DNA from: Flavobacterium cupreum
GTDB lineage: Bacteria > Bacteroidota > Bacteroidia > Flavobacteriales > Flavobacteriaceae
DNA length: 64,000 nucleotides
Assembly (NCBI RefSeq): GCF_003996965.1
Contig: NZ_QWDM01000013.1
Location: 1-64,000 of the forward strand
Reading direction: 5' to 3'
Positions within the stretch are counted from its first letter, which is position 1, and each line of letters begins with the position of its first letter. The notes below the pieces were generated by a model. The model made no database searches and was not told where the DNA came from. It saw only the letters and a list, made by a program, of their open reading frames with translations. The translations under genes were made by a program, and so were the position numbers. This document shows positions 1 through 8,535 of the stretch, in pieces.

Positions 1-35
1 TTTCTTTTTCTTTCGCTTGTTTCTCAAAGCGGGTG

Positions 36-65
36 CAAAACTACAACTTCTTTTTTAATTAGCAA
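36..65 (-). promoter_or_regulatory. Leftward stable-RNA-type promoter, proximal
   Basis: Read on the minus strand, TTG (65-63), a 19-nt spacer and TAGTTTTG (43-36) fit the Bacteroidota TTG/TAnnTTTG promoter. It is followed by CACCCGC, the same initial sequence seen after the tRNA-Lys promoter at 29299. The driven gene lies beyond the left edge. Confidence 0.7.
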
Positions 66-160
66 GAACTTTTTAAAGAATTTTTGAAACTTTTTTTTCG
101 TTTCTTTTCTCTGTTTATTCCTACCAATCTCTCAATGAACTTCCCATGTTTTGCGGGGTG

Positions 161-191
161 CAAATGTAACATCCGTTTTCAAATCTCACAA
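161..191 (-). promoter_or_regulatory. Leftward stable-RNA-type promoter, middle
   Basis: On the minus strand TTG (191-189), about 20 nt, then TACATTTG (168-161), followed by CACCCCGC. Same architecture and same downstream context as the promoters at 36 and 282. Confidence 0.7.
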
Positions 192-281
192 GCTTTTTCG
201 AATCTTTTTTTGAAAATAAATTTTCAGCTTTATTCAAATGCCTGTCAGTATTTCCGAGAACGTTAGTCGCTGTTGCGGGTG

Positions 282-311
282 CAAAAGTAGGGAGTTTATT
301 TACATCTGCAA
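282..311 (-). promoter_or_regulatory. Leftward stable-RNA-type promoter, distal
   Basis: On the minus strand TTG (311-309), a 19-nt spacer, then TACTTTTG (289-282), followed by CACCCGC. Third member of a tandem set spaced about 120-125 bp apart. Confidence 0.7.
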
Positions 312-644
312 GCCTTTTTATTATATAATTTCAACCTTTTTCAAAACTTTTTCTTAACTCGCTGATAACACACTTTTTACAAATGCAGCTTTTTTTGGTT
401 TTGTGGGAAATTTCAGGGTGTCATTGCGCTTTTCTTATTTTAAGCTTTTAACCAGGTGCCATTTTTAGGGACTTTATATCTTAAAGGGTGTTTTTTATTC
501 CTTTATACAGCCTTTAAGTTTTGGCCTTTCTTTGGCTTTAGGTCGCTTTTCCTGTTTTTCTTGCAATGGGACTTCAGAGATATAATATCTCTTGGCTCAA
601 AGGCGCCAAGTTTTTTTCTTTCCTTATAAAGGTACCCAAACAAA

Positions 645-671
645 TCCGACAGGTTTTGAAAACCTGTCGGG
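645..671. repeat. Short intergenic palindrome, copy 1
   Basis: A perfect 12-bp inverted repeat around one central base: CCGACAGGTTTT (646-657) and AAAACCTGTCGG (659-670). It is followed by a GCAGAAACGAAATCATT-like tail that recurs after the second copy at 973-998, so the repeated unit is longer than the palindrome. Confidence 0.7.
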
Positions 672-790
672 TTGCAGAAACGAAATCATTTTGCTTTTGG
701 GTTTCTTGTTTAAATTCAGTTCACGCAAAGGCGCAAGGGCGCAAAGTTTTTTCTTTGTACTTATATAGAACGTAAATTTCTTCCGAAAAC

Positions 791-878
791 TACTGCCCTA
801 GCCCCGATGGAAGTGGAAATCCTTTTGCTTTTTGTTCTCAAAAAGCAAAAGATTGGAACGGACAGCGGGACATAGCTT
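791..878. repeat. Dispersed ATCCTTTTG/CAAAAGAT repeat, copy 1 of 4
   Basis: Carries the family pattern TAGCCC-GATGGAA, ATCCTTTTG, a variable loop, CAAAAGAT, then GGACAGCGGGA. Other copies lie at 22811-22927, 55251-55336 and 58904-58990. The ATCCTTTTG and CAAAAGAT halves pair, giving a hairpin with a copy-specific loop. Confidence 0.65.
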
Positions 879-884
879 CATATT

Positions 885-915
885 AAATTCCAAATTTTTA
901 AATTCCAAATTCCAA
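885..915. repeat. Half copy of the AAATTCCAAATTCCA repeat
   Basis: Matches the left arm of the palindromes at 28057, 38110 and 59570, but no complementary right arm follows within 100 bp. It abuts the preceding repeat, which suggests insertion or decay. Confidence 0.55.
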
Positions 916-972
916 AGGCTTCGGCTGTGCTTAGCCGGACAGGATAATTATCTTAGACCTATAAAAAATAAA

Positions 973-998
973 CCCGGCAGGTTTGGAAAACTGTCGGG
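973..998. repeat. Short intergenic palindrome, copy 2 (degenerate)
   Basis: Imperfect copy of the 645-671 element: CCCGGCAGGTTT and AAAACTGTCGGG arms, followed by the same AGAACGAAATCATT-like tail. Confidence 0.6.
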
Positions 999-1124
999 TG
1001 TAGAACGAAATCATTCCTTATATATTAGGAGAGCTTTAACCCTACTTACATTAGGACAAGACGGGTTACATTATGACAAACCATATTCTTCTTACATATT
1101 ATAATATAAACATGTAGATATGTA

Positions 1125-1155
1125 TTGTATGTATTTTTGTAATGCGTTATATTTG
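1125..1155 (+). promoter_or_regulatory. thrS operon promoter
   Basis: TTG (1125-1127), 20-nt spacer and TATATTTG (1148-1155), a full Bacteroidota promoter ending 20 nt before the thrS ATG. The leader would be only about 15 nt, too short for a T-box or attenuator. Confidence 0.75.
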
Positions 1156-1175
1156 CATTCACAAAATTATAAACA

Positions 1176-3122
1176 ATGATTAAGATTACTTTACCCGACG
1201 GGTCAATTAGGGAGTTTGCTTCAGGCGTAACTCCGATGGAGGTTGCAAAAAGCATTAGCGAAGGATTTGCCAGAAACGTGATTTCTGCGTCTTTTAATGG
1301 TACAACAATTGAAACCGAAACCCCATTGACGACCGACGGTAGTCTTATATTATATACCTGGAATGATGCAGAAGGAAAAAAAGCTTTCTGGCATTCGACT
1401 TCACACGTTATGGCGCAAGCGCTCGAGGAATTGTATCCCGGAATTAAATTAACTCTTGGGCCTGCAATTTCAAACGGTTTTTATTATGATGTTGATTTTG
1501 AAGATCAGAAGATTGTTGAAGCTGATTTTAAAAAGATTGAGGATCGTGTTCTTGAAATTTCAAGAGAGAAACATGAATTTAAAATGCGTCCGGTTAGCAA
1601 AGCTGATGCTTTAGCAATGTATAAGGATAACGTTTACAAAACCGAACTGATTTCGAATCTTGAAGACGGTACTATTACATTTTGCGATCATGCTACTTTT
1701 ACTGATTTATGCAGAGGCGGACATATTCCGAATACCGGTATCATCAAGGCTTTTAAGATTATGAGTGTGGCCGGTGCTTACTGGAGAGGTGATGAGAAAA
1801 ACAAACAGCTGACTCGTGTTTACGGAACTTCTTTCCCTAAACAAAAAGACTTAACTGAATATCTTGAACTTCTTGAAGAAGCAAAACGTCGTGACCACCG
1901 TAAACTTGGAAAAGAACTGGAATTGTTTGCTTTCTCTCAGAAAGTGGGACAGGGTTTACCTTTATGGTTACCTAAAGGCGCCGCTCTTAGAGATCGCCTG
2001 GAACAATTTTTAAAGAAAGCCCAGAAAAAAGCAGGATACGAACAAGTCGTTACTCCACATATTGGACAAAAAGAACTATATGTAACTTCTGGTCACTATG
2101 CAAAATACGGTGCTGATAGTTTTCAGCCAATCAATACTCCGGCTGAAGGGGAAGAGTTTTTATTGAAACCTATGAACTGCCCTCACCACTGTGAGATTTA
2201 CAATGTAAGACCATGGTCGTATAAAGATTTACCTAAGCGTTATGCTGAATTTGGTACTGTATACCGATATGAGCAATCCGGAGAATTACATGGTTTAACC
2301 CGTGTTAGAGGTTTTACTCAGGATGATGCGCATATTTTTTGTACTCCGGAACAATTAGACGAAGAGTTCAAAAAAGTAATTGACTTAGTACTATACGTAT
2401 TCGGATCATTAGGTTTTGAAAACTTTACCGCTCAAATTTCATTGAGAGATAAAGAAAACAGAGACAAATATATTGGTACAGACGAGAATTGGGAGAAAGC
2501 TGAAAATGCAATTATCAATGCTGCTGCCGATAAAGGACTGAATACCGTTGTAGAATATGGTGAAGCGGCATTTTACGGTCCGAAGCTTGACTTTATGGTC
2601 AAAGATGCCTTAGGCAGACAATGGCAATTAGGTACAATTCAGGTGGATTACAACCTTCCTGAGCGTTTTGAACTGACTTATAAAGGTGCTGATAACGAAT
2701 TACACAGACCTGTAATGATTCACAGAGCCCCATTTGGATCTATGGAACGTTTTATCGCAATTTTACTGGAACACACTGCAGGAAATTTCCCACTTTGGCT
2801 AATGCCTGAACAGGCTATTATCTTGTCTTTGAGCGAGAAATATGAAATATATGCTAAAAAAGTTTTAGATTTGCTAGAAAATCACGAAATTCGCGCCCTA
2901 ATTGACAACAGAAGCGAGACAATTGGTAAGAAAATCAGAGATGCAGAGATGCAGAAGATACCGTTTATGCTTATTGTAGGTGAGGAAGAAGAGAAAAACG
3001 GAACAATTTCAATTCGTCGTCATGGTCAGGAAGGAAAAGGGAATATTACAGTTACAATTGATGAATTTGTCGCTATTGTAAACGAAGAAATAAAAAAGAC
3101 ATTAAAAGTTTTTACAGTTTAA
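1176..3122 (+). CDS. thrS: Threonine--tRNA ligase
   Basis: Class II aminoacyl-tRNA synthetase that charges tRNA-Thr. The 648 residues match the usual full-length bacterial enzyme. In order: an N-terminal TGS domain (about 1-62), the editing domain with its HxxxH metal pair (H73 and H77), the catalytic core with zinc ligands in MNCPHHC and motif 2 around YRYEQSGELHG, and a C-terminal anticodon-binding domain. The ATG at 1176 follows a good promoter. It is the first gene of thrS-infC-rpmI-rplT, an order conserved in many bacteria. The short leader argues against T-box control. Confidence 0.97.
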   Translation: MIKITLPDGSIREFASGVTPMEVAKSISEGFARNVISASFNGTTIETETPLTTDGSLILYTWNDAEGKKAFWHSTSHVMAQALEELYPGIKLTLGPAISNGFYYDVDFEDQKIVEADFKKIEDRVLEISREKHEFKMRPVSKADALAMYKDNVYKTELISNLEDGTITFCDHATFTDLCRGGHIPNTGIIKAFKIMSVAGAYWRGDEKNKQLTRVYGTSFPKQKDLTEYLELLEEAKRRDHRKLGKELELFAFSQKVGQGLPLWLPKGAALRDRLEQFLKKAQKKAGYEQVVTPHIGQKELYVTSGHYAKYGADSFQPINTPAEGEEFLLKPMNCPHHCEIYNVRPWSYKDLPKRYAEFGTVYRYEQSGELHGLTRVRGFTQDDAHIFCTPEQLDEEFKKVIDLVLYVFGSLGFENFTAQISLRDKENRDKYIGTDENWEKAENAIINAAADKGLNTVVEYGEAAFYGPKLDFMVKDALGRQWQLGTIQVDYNLPERFELTYKGADNELHRPVMIHRAPFGSMERFIAILLEHTAGNFPLWLMPEQAIILSLSEKYEIYAKKVLDLLENHEIRALIDNRSETIGKKIRDAEMQKIPFMLIVGEEEEKNGTISIRRHGQEGKGNITVTIDEFVAIVNEEIKKTLKVFTV

Positions 3123-3138
3123 CTTAAATTATAAAGTC

Positions 3139-3696
3139 ATAGCAATAAGAAGCAACAGAGGTTACCAACCTCGAGTAGAAAAAAAAGACGCACACAGAAT
3201 AAATAACCTTATTCGTGGTGTGCAAGAAGTGAGACTAGTAGGTGAAAACATCGAACCAGGTGTATTTAAACTTGCAGAGGCTTTACGTTTAGCGGATCAA
3301 TTTGAATTGGATTTGGTTGAAATTTCACCAAATGCTGAGCCGCCGGTTTGTAAAATCATGGATTACAAGAAATTTGTTTACGAACAAAAGAAACGTGATA
3401 AGGTATTAAAAGCTAAGTCTACACAAGTTGTAGTAAAAGAAATCAGATTTGGTCCTCAAACGGATGAGCATGATTACGAATTTAAAAGAAAGAATGCTGA
3501 AAAGTTCCTGAAAGAAGGTGCTAAACTAAAAGCATTCGTTTTCTTTAAAGGACGTTCGATCATCTATAAAGATCAGGGTCAGATTTTATTACTACGTTTG
3601 GCAACGGATTTAGAAGAGCATGGTAAAGTAGAAGCTATGCCTGTTTTAGAAGGAAAGAGAATGATTATGTTCATTGCTCCGAAGAAGAAAAAATAA
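3139..3696 (+). CDS. infC: Translation initiation factor IF-3, non-AUG start
   Basis: IF-3 binds the 30S subunit and checks start-codon pairing. The first ATG/GTG-type start in frame is the GTG at 3220, but that would remove conserved N-terminal sequence: upstream the frame stays open and encodes RSNRGYQPRVEKKDAHRINN, typical of flavobacterial IF-3. The only plausible starts there are ATA codons at 3139 or 3145, giving 185 or 183 residues, the normal family length. An unusual start codon is known in E. coli infC (AUU), where it allows autoregulation by IF-3 itself; ATA here suggests the same logic. The N and C domains (LVEISPNAEPPVCKIMDY; KEIRFGPQTDEHDYEFK) are intact. It begins 17-23 nt after thrS. 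Confidence 0.9.
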   Translation: MAIRSNRGYQPRVEKKDAHRINNLIRGVQEVRLVGENIEPGVFKLAEALRLADQFELDLVEISPNAEPPVCKIMDYKKFVYEQKKRDKVLKAKSTQVVVKEIRFGPQTDEHDYEFKRKNAEKFLKEGAKLKAFVFFKGRSIIYKDQGQILLLRLATDLEEHGKVEAMPVLEGKRMIMFIAPKKKK

Positions 3697-3829
3697 GTAT
3701 TTGCTGTAAGCAATATGCAATAAGCTTTAAGCAAGTAGTTGATTTGAACTTTTGCCTAAAGCATAAAGCCTAGAGCTTAAAGCTTTTGAAGATATAAGTA
3801 AGTAAGAATAAATTAAAACACTAGGAAAA
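3697..3829. repeat. AAGCTTTAAGC-type repeat in the infC-rpmI gap
   Basis: The 133-bp gap holds short interrupted repeats (ATAAGCTTTAAGC, CTAAAGCATAAAGCC, GCTTAAAGCTTTT) able to fold back on each other. A similar block lies between the two transketolase genes (24465-24539). It sits inside the ribosomal operon and has no T-tract, so read-through is expected. Confidence 0.45.
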
Positions 3830-4027
3830 ATGCCTAAAATGAAAACAAAATCTAGCGCCAAGAAACGTTTCAAAGTTACTGGTTCTGGAAAGATTAAAAG
3901 AAAGCATGCTTTTAAAAGTCACATCTTGACTAAAAAATCTAAAAAACGTAAATTAGCTTTGACACACTCAGCGCTAGTTCACTCTACAGATATGAAAAGC
4001 ATCAAACAACAATTAAGAATTATCTAA
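3830..4027 (+). CDS. rpmI: 50S ribosomal protein L35
   Basis: Sixty-five residues, the normal L35 length, strongly basic, beginning MPKMKTKSSAKKRFKVTGSG, which is the family signature. A structural component of the large ribosomal subunit. Lies between infC and rplT in the conserved order. Confidence 0.97.
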   Translation: MPKMKTKSSAKKRFKVTGSGKIKRKHAFKSHILTKKSKKRKLALTHSALVHSTDMKSIKQQLRII

Positions 4028-4129
4028 TAATTCTTTAGGTTAAAAATCATTTAAATATAACCTTGGAGTATGGCCATTAAGTTCCTTTGATTTAATTCAG
4101 GACGCCTGCTACAAAAACACATTAAAATT

Positions 4130-4474
4130 ATGCCAAGATCGGTAAATTCAGTTGCTAAAAGAGCAAGAAGAAAAAAAATAATGAAGCAAGCCAAAGGTTT
4201 CTTTGGTAGACGTAAAAACGTTTGGACAGTTGCTAAGAATGCAGTAGAGAAAGCAATGTGCTACGCTTACCGCGATAGAAAACAAAACAAAAGAAATTTC
4301 CGTGCTTTATGGATTCAACGTATCAACGCCGGAGCCAGATTAGAAGGAATGTCTTATTCTCAATTCATGGGTAAAGTTAAAGCTAACGGAATCGAATTGA
4401 ACCGTAAAGTTCTTGCAGATTTAGCTATGAACCACCCTGAAGCTTTCAAAGCAATACTTAATAAAGTAAAATAA
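4130..4474 (+). CDS. rplT: 50S ribosomal protein L20
   Basis: A 114-residue basic protein with the L20 signatures PRSVNSVAKRARRKKIMKQA and YRDRKQNKRNFRALWIQRIN. It binds 23S rRNA early in large-subunit assembly. Last gene of the thrS operon; a strong hairpin terminator follows at 4517. Confidence 0.97.
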   Translation: MPRSVNSVAKRARRKKIMKQAKGFFGRRKNVWTVAKNAVEKAMCYAYRDRKQNKRNFRALWIQRINAGARLEGMSYSQFMGKVKANGIELNRKVLADLAMNHPEAFKAILNKVK

Positions 4475-4516
4475 ACGTTTTATAAACTCAATTTAGATTA
4501 CTTACTTATCATAGAA

Positions 4517-4541
4517 AACCCAGTCAAACGACTGGGTTTTT
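4517..4541 (+). terminator. Terminator after rplT
   Basis: AACCCAGTC / GACTGGGTT stem with a short AAAC loop followed by a run of T; classic intrinsic terminator closing the ribosomal operon. Confidence 0.85.
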
Positions 4542-4587
4542 GTTTATACAGAATCACCATTTAAATTAATCAGTTAAAGATAGCTTC

Positions 4588-5406
4588 GTGATGAAAAATT
4601 TGCTAATTCTATTATTTACAATACACAGCTTGTCTACCATCGCGCAAGTAAATAATCTTGACAAAAATACTATCAATAGCATAATTGGTGTAATTGACAA
4701 GCGAGATGTCAATTGTAAATCTGAAATTGAAAGAGCAAAAATGGATTTTAAATTTCAAGAAATCTTTTATTATATTGAACCCGAAGGATATCTTGACAGC
4801 GATTCTAAAAGACACCATCCTTATTTAAATACATTACTTAAAAAAAGAGGAATTGAATTTTGCGAATCTCCTGAAACAGAATTTGCATTATACTATATAG
4901 GAGATGATGTAGAAAGTTATCCCGCAATAACCAACTGCTACTATAAGGCCTCTAATGAATTATTAAATCTAAAGTACGGTCGCAACTTTACAAAAGACAT
5001 TGAAAAAACAGCTGACAGTATGTATGTAATGAGCAGAATAGATAATCCTTTTCAATATCCTGCCGGAGTCGACCACTATTGTATAGTATATCCAAAAACC
5101 AAAGATTTTCTAGATCAAAAACTTCAGATACAGCAAGATTTTTTCTCAACCTTTAAGTATCCAATTGGTTTTATTTATAGTACTGACAAAAAGAATTTCA
5201 TGGCTAGGACAAAATTTACAATTCAGAGAGATAACACAATTTGTAATATTGAAATCGACCTAGAATTTAAAAATTCTGAAAATCAAAAATTTTATAATTA
5301 TCTGGTTAACCAACTTACTGCATTTATAAAAAATGCAAACTGGAACGCAGCTGTTTCTTCTGAAATTAAAGTAAATAGCATCTTTACAGTTAATTTTTAT
5401 AATTAA
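4588..5406 (+). CDS. Hypothetical secreted protein
   Basis: A 272-residue protein with a clear N-terminal signal peptide (hydrophobic stretch after MMKN, cleavage plausible after IAQ near residue 20). No known domain is recognised. The body is charged with several cysteines and aromatic residues and no further membrane segment, so it is probably periplasmic or surface-exposed. It stands alone between the rplT terminator and a Crp/Fnr regulator, and its base composition is more AT-rich than the ribosomal operon. Function unknown. Confidence 0.8.
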   Translation: MMKNLLILLFTIHSLSTIAQVNNLDKNTINSIIGVIDKRDVNCKSEIERAKMDFKFQEIFYYIEPEGYLDSDSKRHHPYLNTLLKKRGIEFCESPETEFALYYIGDDVESYPAITNCYYKASNELLNLKYGRNFTKDIEKTADSMYVMSRIDNPFQYPAGVDHYCIVYPKTKDFLDQKLQIQQDFFSTFKYPIGFIYSTDKKNFMARTKFTIQRDNTICNIEIDLEFKNSENQKFYNYLVNQLTAFIKNANWNAAVSSEIKVNSIFTVNFYN

Positions 5407-5530
5407 AATCAGGATTATTATTTAAAGTATAATAAACGTTTTTACAAACTCAATTCAAATAATTAAACATTATAGAAAGCTATAAATACAGTCTCTATAT
5501 GTATCTCTTTTACAAATTGTATTTTAAAAG

Positions 5531-5538
5531 TACATTTG
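5531..5538 (+). promoter_or_regulatory. -7 element of the Crp/Fnr gene
   Basis: TACATTTG matches TAnnTTTG, 19 nt before the ATG at 5558. A TTG at the expected upstream distance is not obvious. Confidence 0.5.
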
Positions 5539-5557
5539 TAGTAAATCACAAAATCAA

Positions 5558-6130
5558 ATGCACGACGCTCTTCTTCAACATATCGAAAAATTCATCAGCT
5601 TAGAACCTTCGGAGATCGATACGTTAGAATCATGCTTACAACTTTCTAAAGTAAAAAAGAAAGAACATGTATTGCAGGAAGGACAAACGTGCAACACGCT
5701 CTATTTTATCGTTAAGGGCTGTATGAGGCAGTATATCATTAATTCAAAAGGAACGGAGCAGACCCTTCAATTTGGCATAGAAAACTGGTGGATTACAGAC
5801 TATTTAAGCTATCACAACCACACCCCTTCTCACTTCTACATTCAGGCTGTAGAAAACTGTGAAGTTATTGCTATTGAAAAACCAACTCTTGAATCCATTT
5901 TTATTGAGATTCCAAAGCTGGAGCGTTACTTTAGGGTTGTTTCACAGAAATCTTTCGGGGCAGCTCAAATGCGAATCAAGTTTTTGTTTACCATGTCTGC
6001 AGAAGAAAGATACCATCATATCAATAACCTTTTCCCTGAATTTGTACAACGCGTTCCTCAATACATGCTTGCCTCCTATTTAGACTTTTCGGCGGAGTTT
6101 ATGAGTAAAATCAGAGCGGGGAAAGTCTAA
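5558..6130 (+). CDS. Crp/Fnr family transcriptional regulator
   Basis: A 190-residue regulator of the short Bacteroidota Crp/Fnr type. Residues about 1-125 form the cyclic-nucleotide-binding beta-roll (VLQEGQTCNTLYFIVKGCMR); a long helix follows, then the C-terminal DNA-binding region (AEERYHHINNLFPEFVQRVPQYMLASYL, ending in SKIRAGKV), in which the recognition helix is brief. No FNR-type cysteine cluster is visible, so an oxygen-sensing Fe-S role is unlikely. The AhpD-like gene 78 nt downstream on the same strand may be its target or operon partner, as is common for this pair. Confidence 0.88.
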   Translation: MHDALLQHIEKFISLEPSEIDTLESCLQLSKVKKKEHVLQEGQTCNTLYFIVKGCMRQYIINSKGTEQTLQFGIENWWITDYLSYHNHTPSHFYIQAVENCEVIAIEKPTLESIFIEIPKLERYFRVVSQKSFGAAQMRIKFLFTMSAEERYHHINNLFPEFVQRVPQYMLASYLDFSAEFMSKIRAGKV

Positions 6131-6208
6131 CCGAGTTTCTTGAAGTAGTTCAAGTTTTAAAAAGCAGATATAAATGAACTTTGTATCAAACTTTAAAAAA
6201 CAAGTAAA

Positions 6209-6643
6209 ATGAAACCAAGAATTGTTATCCCGAAAATAGCCCCTGAAGCTTATCAGGCCATGTTAAGTTTAGAAAAATACATTGCTACAACATCCTTAAA
6301 TCCTGTACACAAGGAACTCATCAAAATCAGGGCATCGCAAGTCAATGGATGTGCATACTGTATTAACATGCACACTGCAGATGCCCGAAAATTAGGTGTA
6401 TCTGAGCAACGCGTTTATCTGCTAAGTGCATGGCGCGAATCTGATGTTTATACAGAAGAAGAAAAAGCAATTTTAGCCCTGACAGAAGAAGTGACCTTAA
6501 TAAGCCATCATGTTTCGGAAGAAACCTATGAGAATGCAGCAAAATATTTTGATGAAAAATCACTTGCAGAAATCATTATGATGATCATTACCATCAACGC
6601 CTGGAACCGAATTGGAATTGCTACCGGTATGAGAGCTGTATAG
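6209..6643 (+). CDS. Carboxymuconolactone decarboxylase/AhpD-like protein
   Basis: A 144-residue AhpD-like protein. The family's redox signature is present around residues 45-60: a CxxC pair (CAYC) followed by a histidine in NMHTADA, the arrangement used for alkylhydroperoxidase activity. It probably reduces peroxides or acts as a related disulfide oxidoreductase. Start at ATG 6209. It is followed by a terminator at 6681, so it closes a two-gene unit with the Crp/Fnr regulator. The true substrate cannot be read from sequence. Confidence 0.88.
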   Translation: MKPRIVIPKIAPEAYQAMLSLEKYIATTSLNPVHKELIKIRASQVNGCAYCINMHTADARKLGVSEQRVYLLSAWRESDVYTEEEKAILALTEEVTLISHHVSEETYENAAKYFDEKSLAEIIMMIITINAWNRIGIATGMRAV

Positions 6644-6680
6644 TTTTAAAGATAAATTTTACAAAAAAAACACAAATGCA

Positions 6681-6700
6681 AACCCTCGTCTTCGAGGGTT
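6681..6700 (+). terminator. Terminator after the AhpD-like gene
   Basis: AACCCTCG TCTT CGAGGGTT hairpin with an 8-bp GC-rich stem and tetraloop, followed by TTATT. Confidence 0.75.
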
Positions 6701-6776
6701 TATTCGTATGTGCCTGTATATGAGAATCTGATCGTTTTAATTTTAAAGAATATTCAAAATACCGTATTTATACGTG

Positions 6777-6805
6777 TTGCCAATTTATAGAATTTTCTAT
6801 TTTTG
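6777..6805 (+). promoter_or_regulatory. Promoter of the TPR kinase operon, near-leaderless
   Basis: TTG (6777-6779), 18-nt spacer, TATTTTTG (6798-6805). The -7 element ends five bases before the ATG at 6811, so the transcript would begin almost at the start codon. Confidence 0.65.
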
Positions 6806-6810
6806 GCGCA

Positions 6811-8535
6811 ATGATACCACAAAAAATACTAGTTTACCTTTACATATTTTTTATTCTCCTCGTCTTTTCTTCGTGTCAAAAGAAAGGTATCTTCATTCCA
6901 AAAGAAACAAAAAGCAAAACCGAAGTCCGAAAACTTATCACAACTGCTGATCATTTTAATACTGCGAAACAATTTGACAGTGCTTTTTACTATTACAATA
7001 AAGCAAAAATAAACTGCAACCCGGGAAATAACACTGACGACTATGTTTACTGCATATGGAATATGGCAGAAATACAACAAAATCAGGATGACTTTATCGG
7101 GAGCGAGAACACAGTGAAAGAAGCTTTACCATTCTTAAGCAGTACAAAAAACTCAATTTATAAGTGGAATATTCATACCATTTCCGGCAATAATTACATC
7201 AATCTTTACAATTACGATTGTGCCTTTTATTCTTTTAATAAGACATTGCATCTAAAAACGGATGAGACCAGAAAACTAAAGGCAAAAAGTAATATTGCGT
7301 CTGTCCTCATCAAACAGAGAAAATACAATGAGGCTTTAGACATATTACTCTCTTTAAGCCTAAACAGGATCATTCAACACCATCCTGAATACTACTCTAA
7401 AATACTTGATAAAATTGGTTTTTGTTATTTTAAACTGGAAGATAAGGACGCACTCTCCTACTACACCAAAAGTTTAGCTATAAAATCTAAGTTGAAAAAT
7501 GATTCTGAATTGGGTAAAACGTATTATTATCTTGCCGAATATTATCAAAAAGTCAATCCGGCTTTGTCACTAAAATATGCTAATCTGAGTTACGAAAAAT
7601 ATACAATTACAAATTGTATTGACAATAGATTAAGGACTCTGGCCCTGCTTATAAAAAATAGTCCTGACAGCGAATTAAAAAGAAATTCAATGACTTATGT
7701 GGCGTTGACAGACAGTGTTTTTGAAATAAAACAAAAGGCAAAAAATCTATTTGCAAGAATTAAATATGATTCGAAAAAAGAAAAAGAGGAAAACTTAAAA
7801 TTAAAATCTCAAAAAATTAAAAATGAACTGCAGTTAGCAAGACAGGAAACCCGAAATATTATCTCTTACATCATAATTATACTGGCCTTAGTCTTTATAA
7901 TCATTCTCTATTTTTATCTAAATTCCAAATCTAAACGCGAAAAATTAAAAGCAACTTATCATAGTGAGACAAGCATCTCGAAAAAATTACATGATGAACT
8001 TGCCAATGACGTTTACCACGCCATGGTTTTTGCAGAAAACACAGACCTTTCAAAACCTGAAAACAAAAAACAGTTATTGGATAATCTGGATACTATTTAT
8101 TCCCGAAGCGGTGATATCTCAAAGGAAAAATACCCAATAAGCACCGACAAGGATTATTTAATTGCACTGAAACAAATGATTTCGGGATTCTATACCTCAA
8201 ATATTAACGTATTACTCAATGGTTTGGATACCATTGTGTGGAATGAAATCGAAAAAACACAGAAAATAACCATTTACAGAACTGTACAGGAACTACTGGT
8301 AAACATGAAAAAACACAGTAAAGCAACTTTAGTTGTTATTACTTTCCAGGAAAACAACAACAATATATCAATTGATTATACTGATAATGGTCAGGGTATT
8401 GACCTCAAAAAAATTGTAGTGAAGAATGGACTCCATAACGTAGAAAACCGAATCTCTGCCGTAAAGGGAAGTATTGCTATTGAATCAAATCCGGAAAAAG
8501 GTTTTAAAGTCTTTATTAAATTTCCTTTAGTGTAA
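6811..8535 (+). CDS. TPR-containing sensor histidine kinase
   Basis: A 574-residue membrane kinase. The N-terminus is a signal/lipoprotein-like segment ending in SSC (about residue 22), followed by TPR-like helical repeats (about 45-300, probably periplasmic), a transmembrane helix near 350-370 and a cytoplasmic kinase. The phospho-acceptor is H394 in KLHDELAND, a HisKA_3-like box; the ATPase domain has the N-box (QELLVNMKKHS), DNGQGI and GLHNVENRI. This resembles NarL-type kinases paired with LuxR-type regulators. The next gene is a duplicate that starts on this gene's stop codon, and a response regulator follows, so the three form an operon. Confidence 0.88.
   Translation: MIPQKILVYLYIFFILLVFSSCQKKGIFIPKETKSKTEVRKLITTADHFNTAKQFDSAFYYYNKAKINCNPGNNTDDYVYCIWNMAEIQQNQDDFIGSENTVKEALPFLSSTKNSIYKWNIHTISGNNYINLYNYDCAFYSFNKTLHLKTDETRKLKAKSNIASVLIKQRKYNEALDILLSLSLNRIIQHHPEYYSKILDKIGFCYFKLEDKDALSYYTKSLAIKSKLKNDSELGKTYYYLAEYYQKVNPALSLKYANLSYEKYTITNCIDNRLRTLALLIKNSPDSELKRNSMTYVALTDSVFEIKQKAKNLFARIKYDSKKEKEENLKLKSQKIKNELQLARQETRNIISYIIIILALVFIIILYFYLNSKSKREKLKATYHSETSISKKLHDELANDVYHAMVFAENTDLSKPENKKQLLDNLDTIYSRSGDISKEKYPISTDKDYLIALKQMISGFYTSNINVLLNGLDTIVWNEIEKTQKITIYRTVQELLVNMKKHSKATLVVITFQENNNNISIDYTDNGQGIDLKKIVVKNGLHNVENRISAVKGSIAIESNPEKGFKVFIKFPLV

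Larger units (their letters stand above)
1..1175. other. Gene-free, repeat-rich left-edge region
   Basis: No credible protein gene is visible; the short open frames here have no family signature and low-complexity composition. The first 310 bases hold three leftward promoters. From about 560 to 1020 the DNA is a mosaic of dispersed flavobacterial repeats: a GACAGG-type palindrome (two copies), a CGCAAAGGCGCAAGG-type simple repeat near 723-745, one copy of the ATCCTTTTG/CAAAAGAT repeat and a half copy of the AAATTCCAAATTCCA repeat. It separates the operon leaving the left edge from thrS. Confidence 0.7.

Noticed and set aside
1156..1175. T-box or attenuator in front of thrS
   Set aside because: The predicted leader is only about 15-20 nt, too short for either.
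1046..1255. Minus-strand frame overlapping the thrS start
   Set aside because: It overlaps the thrS promoter and coding start, and has no promoter or family signature.
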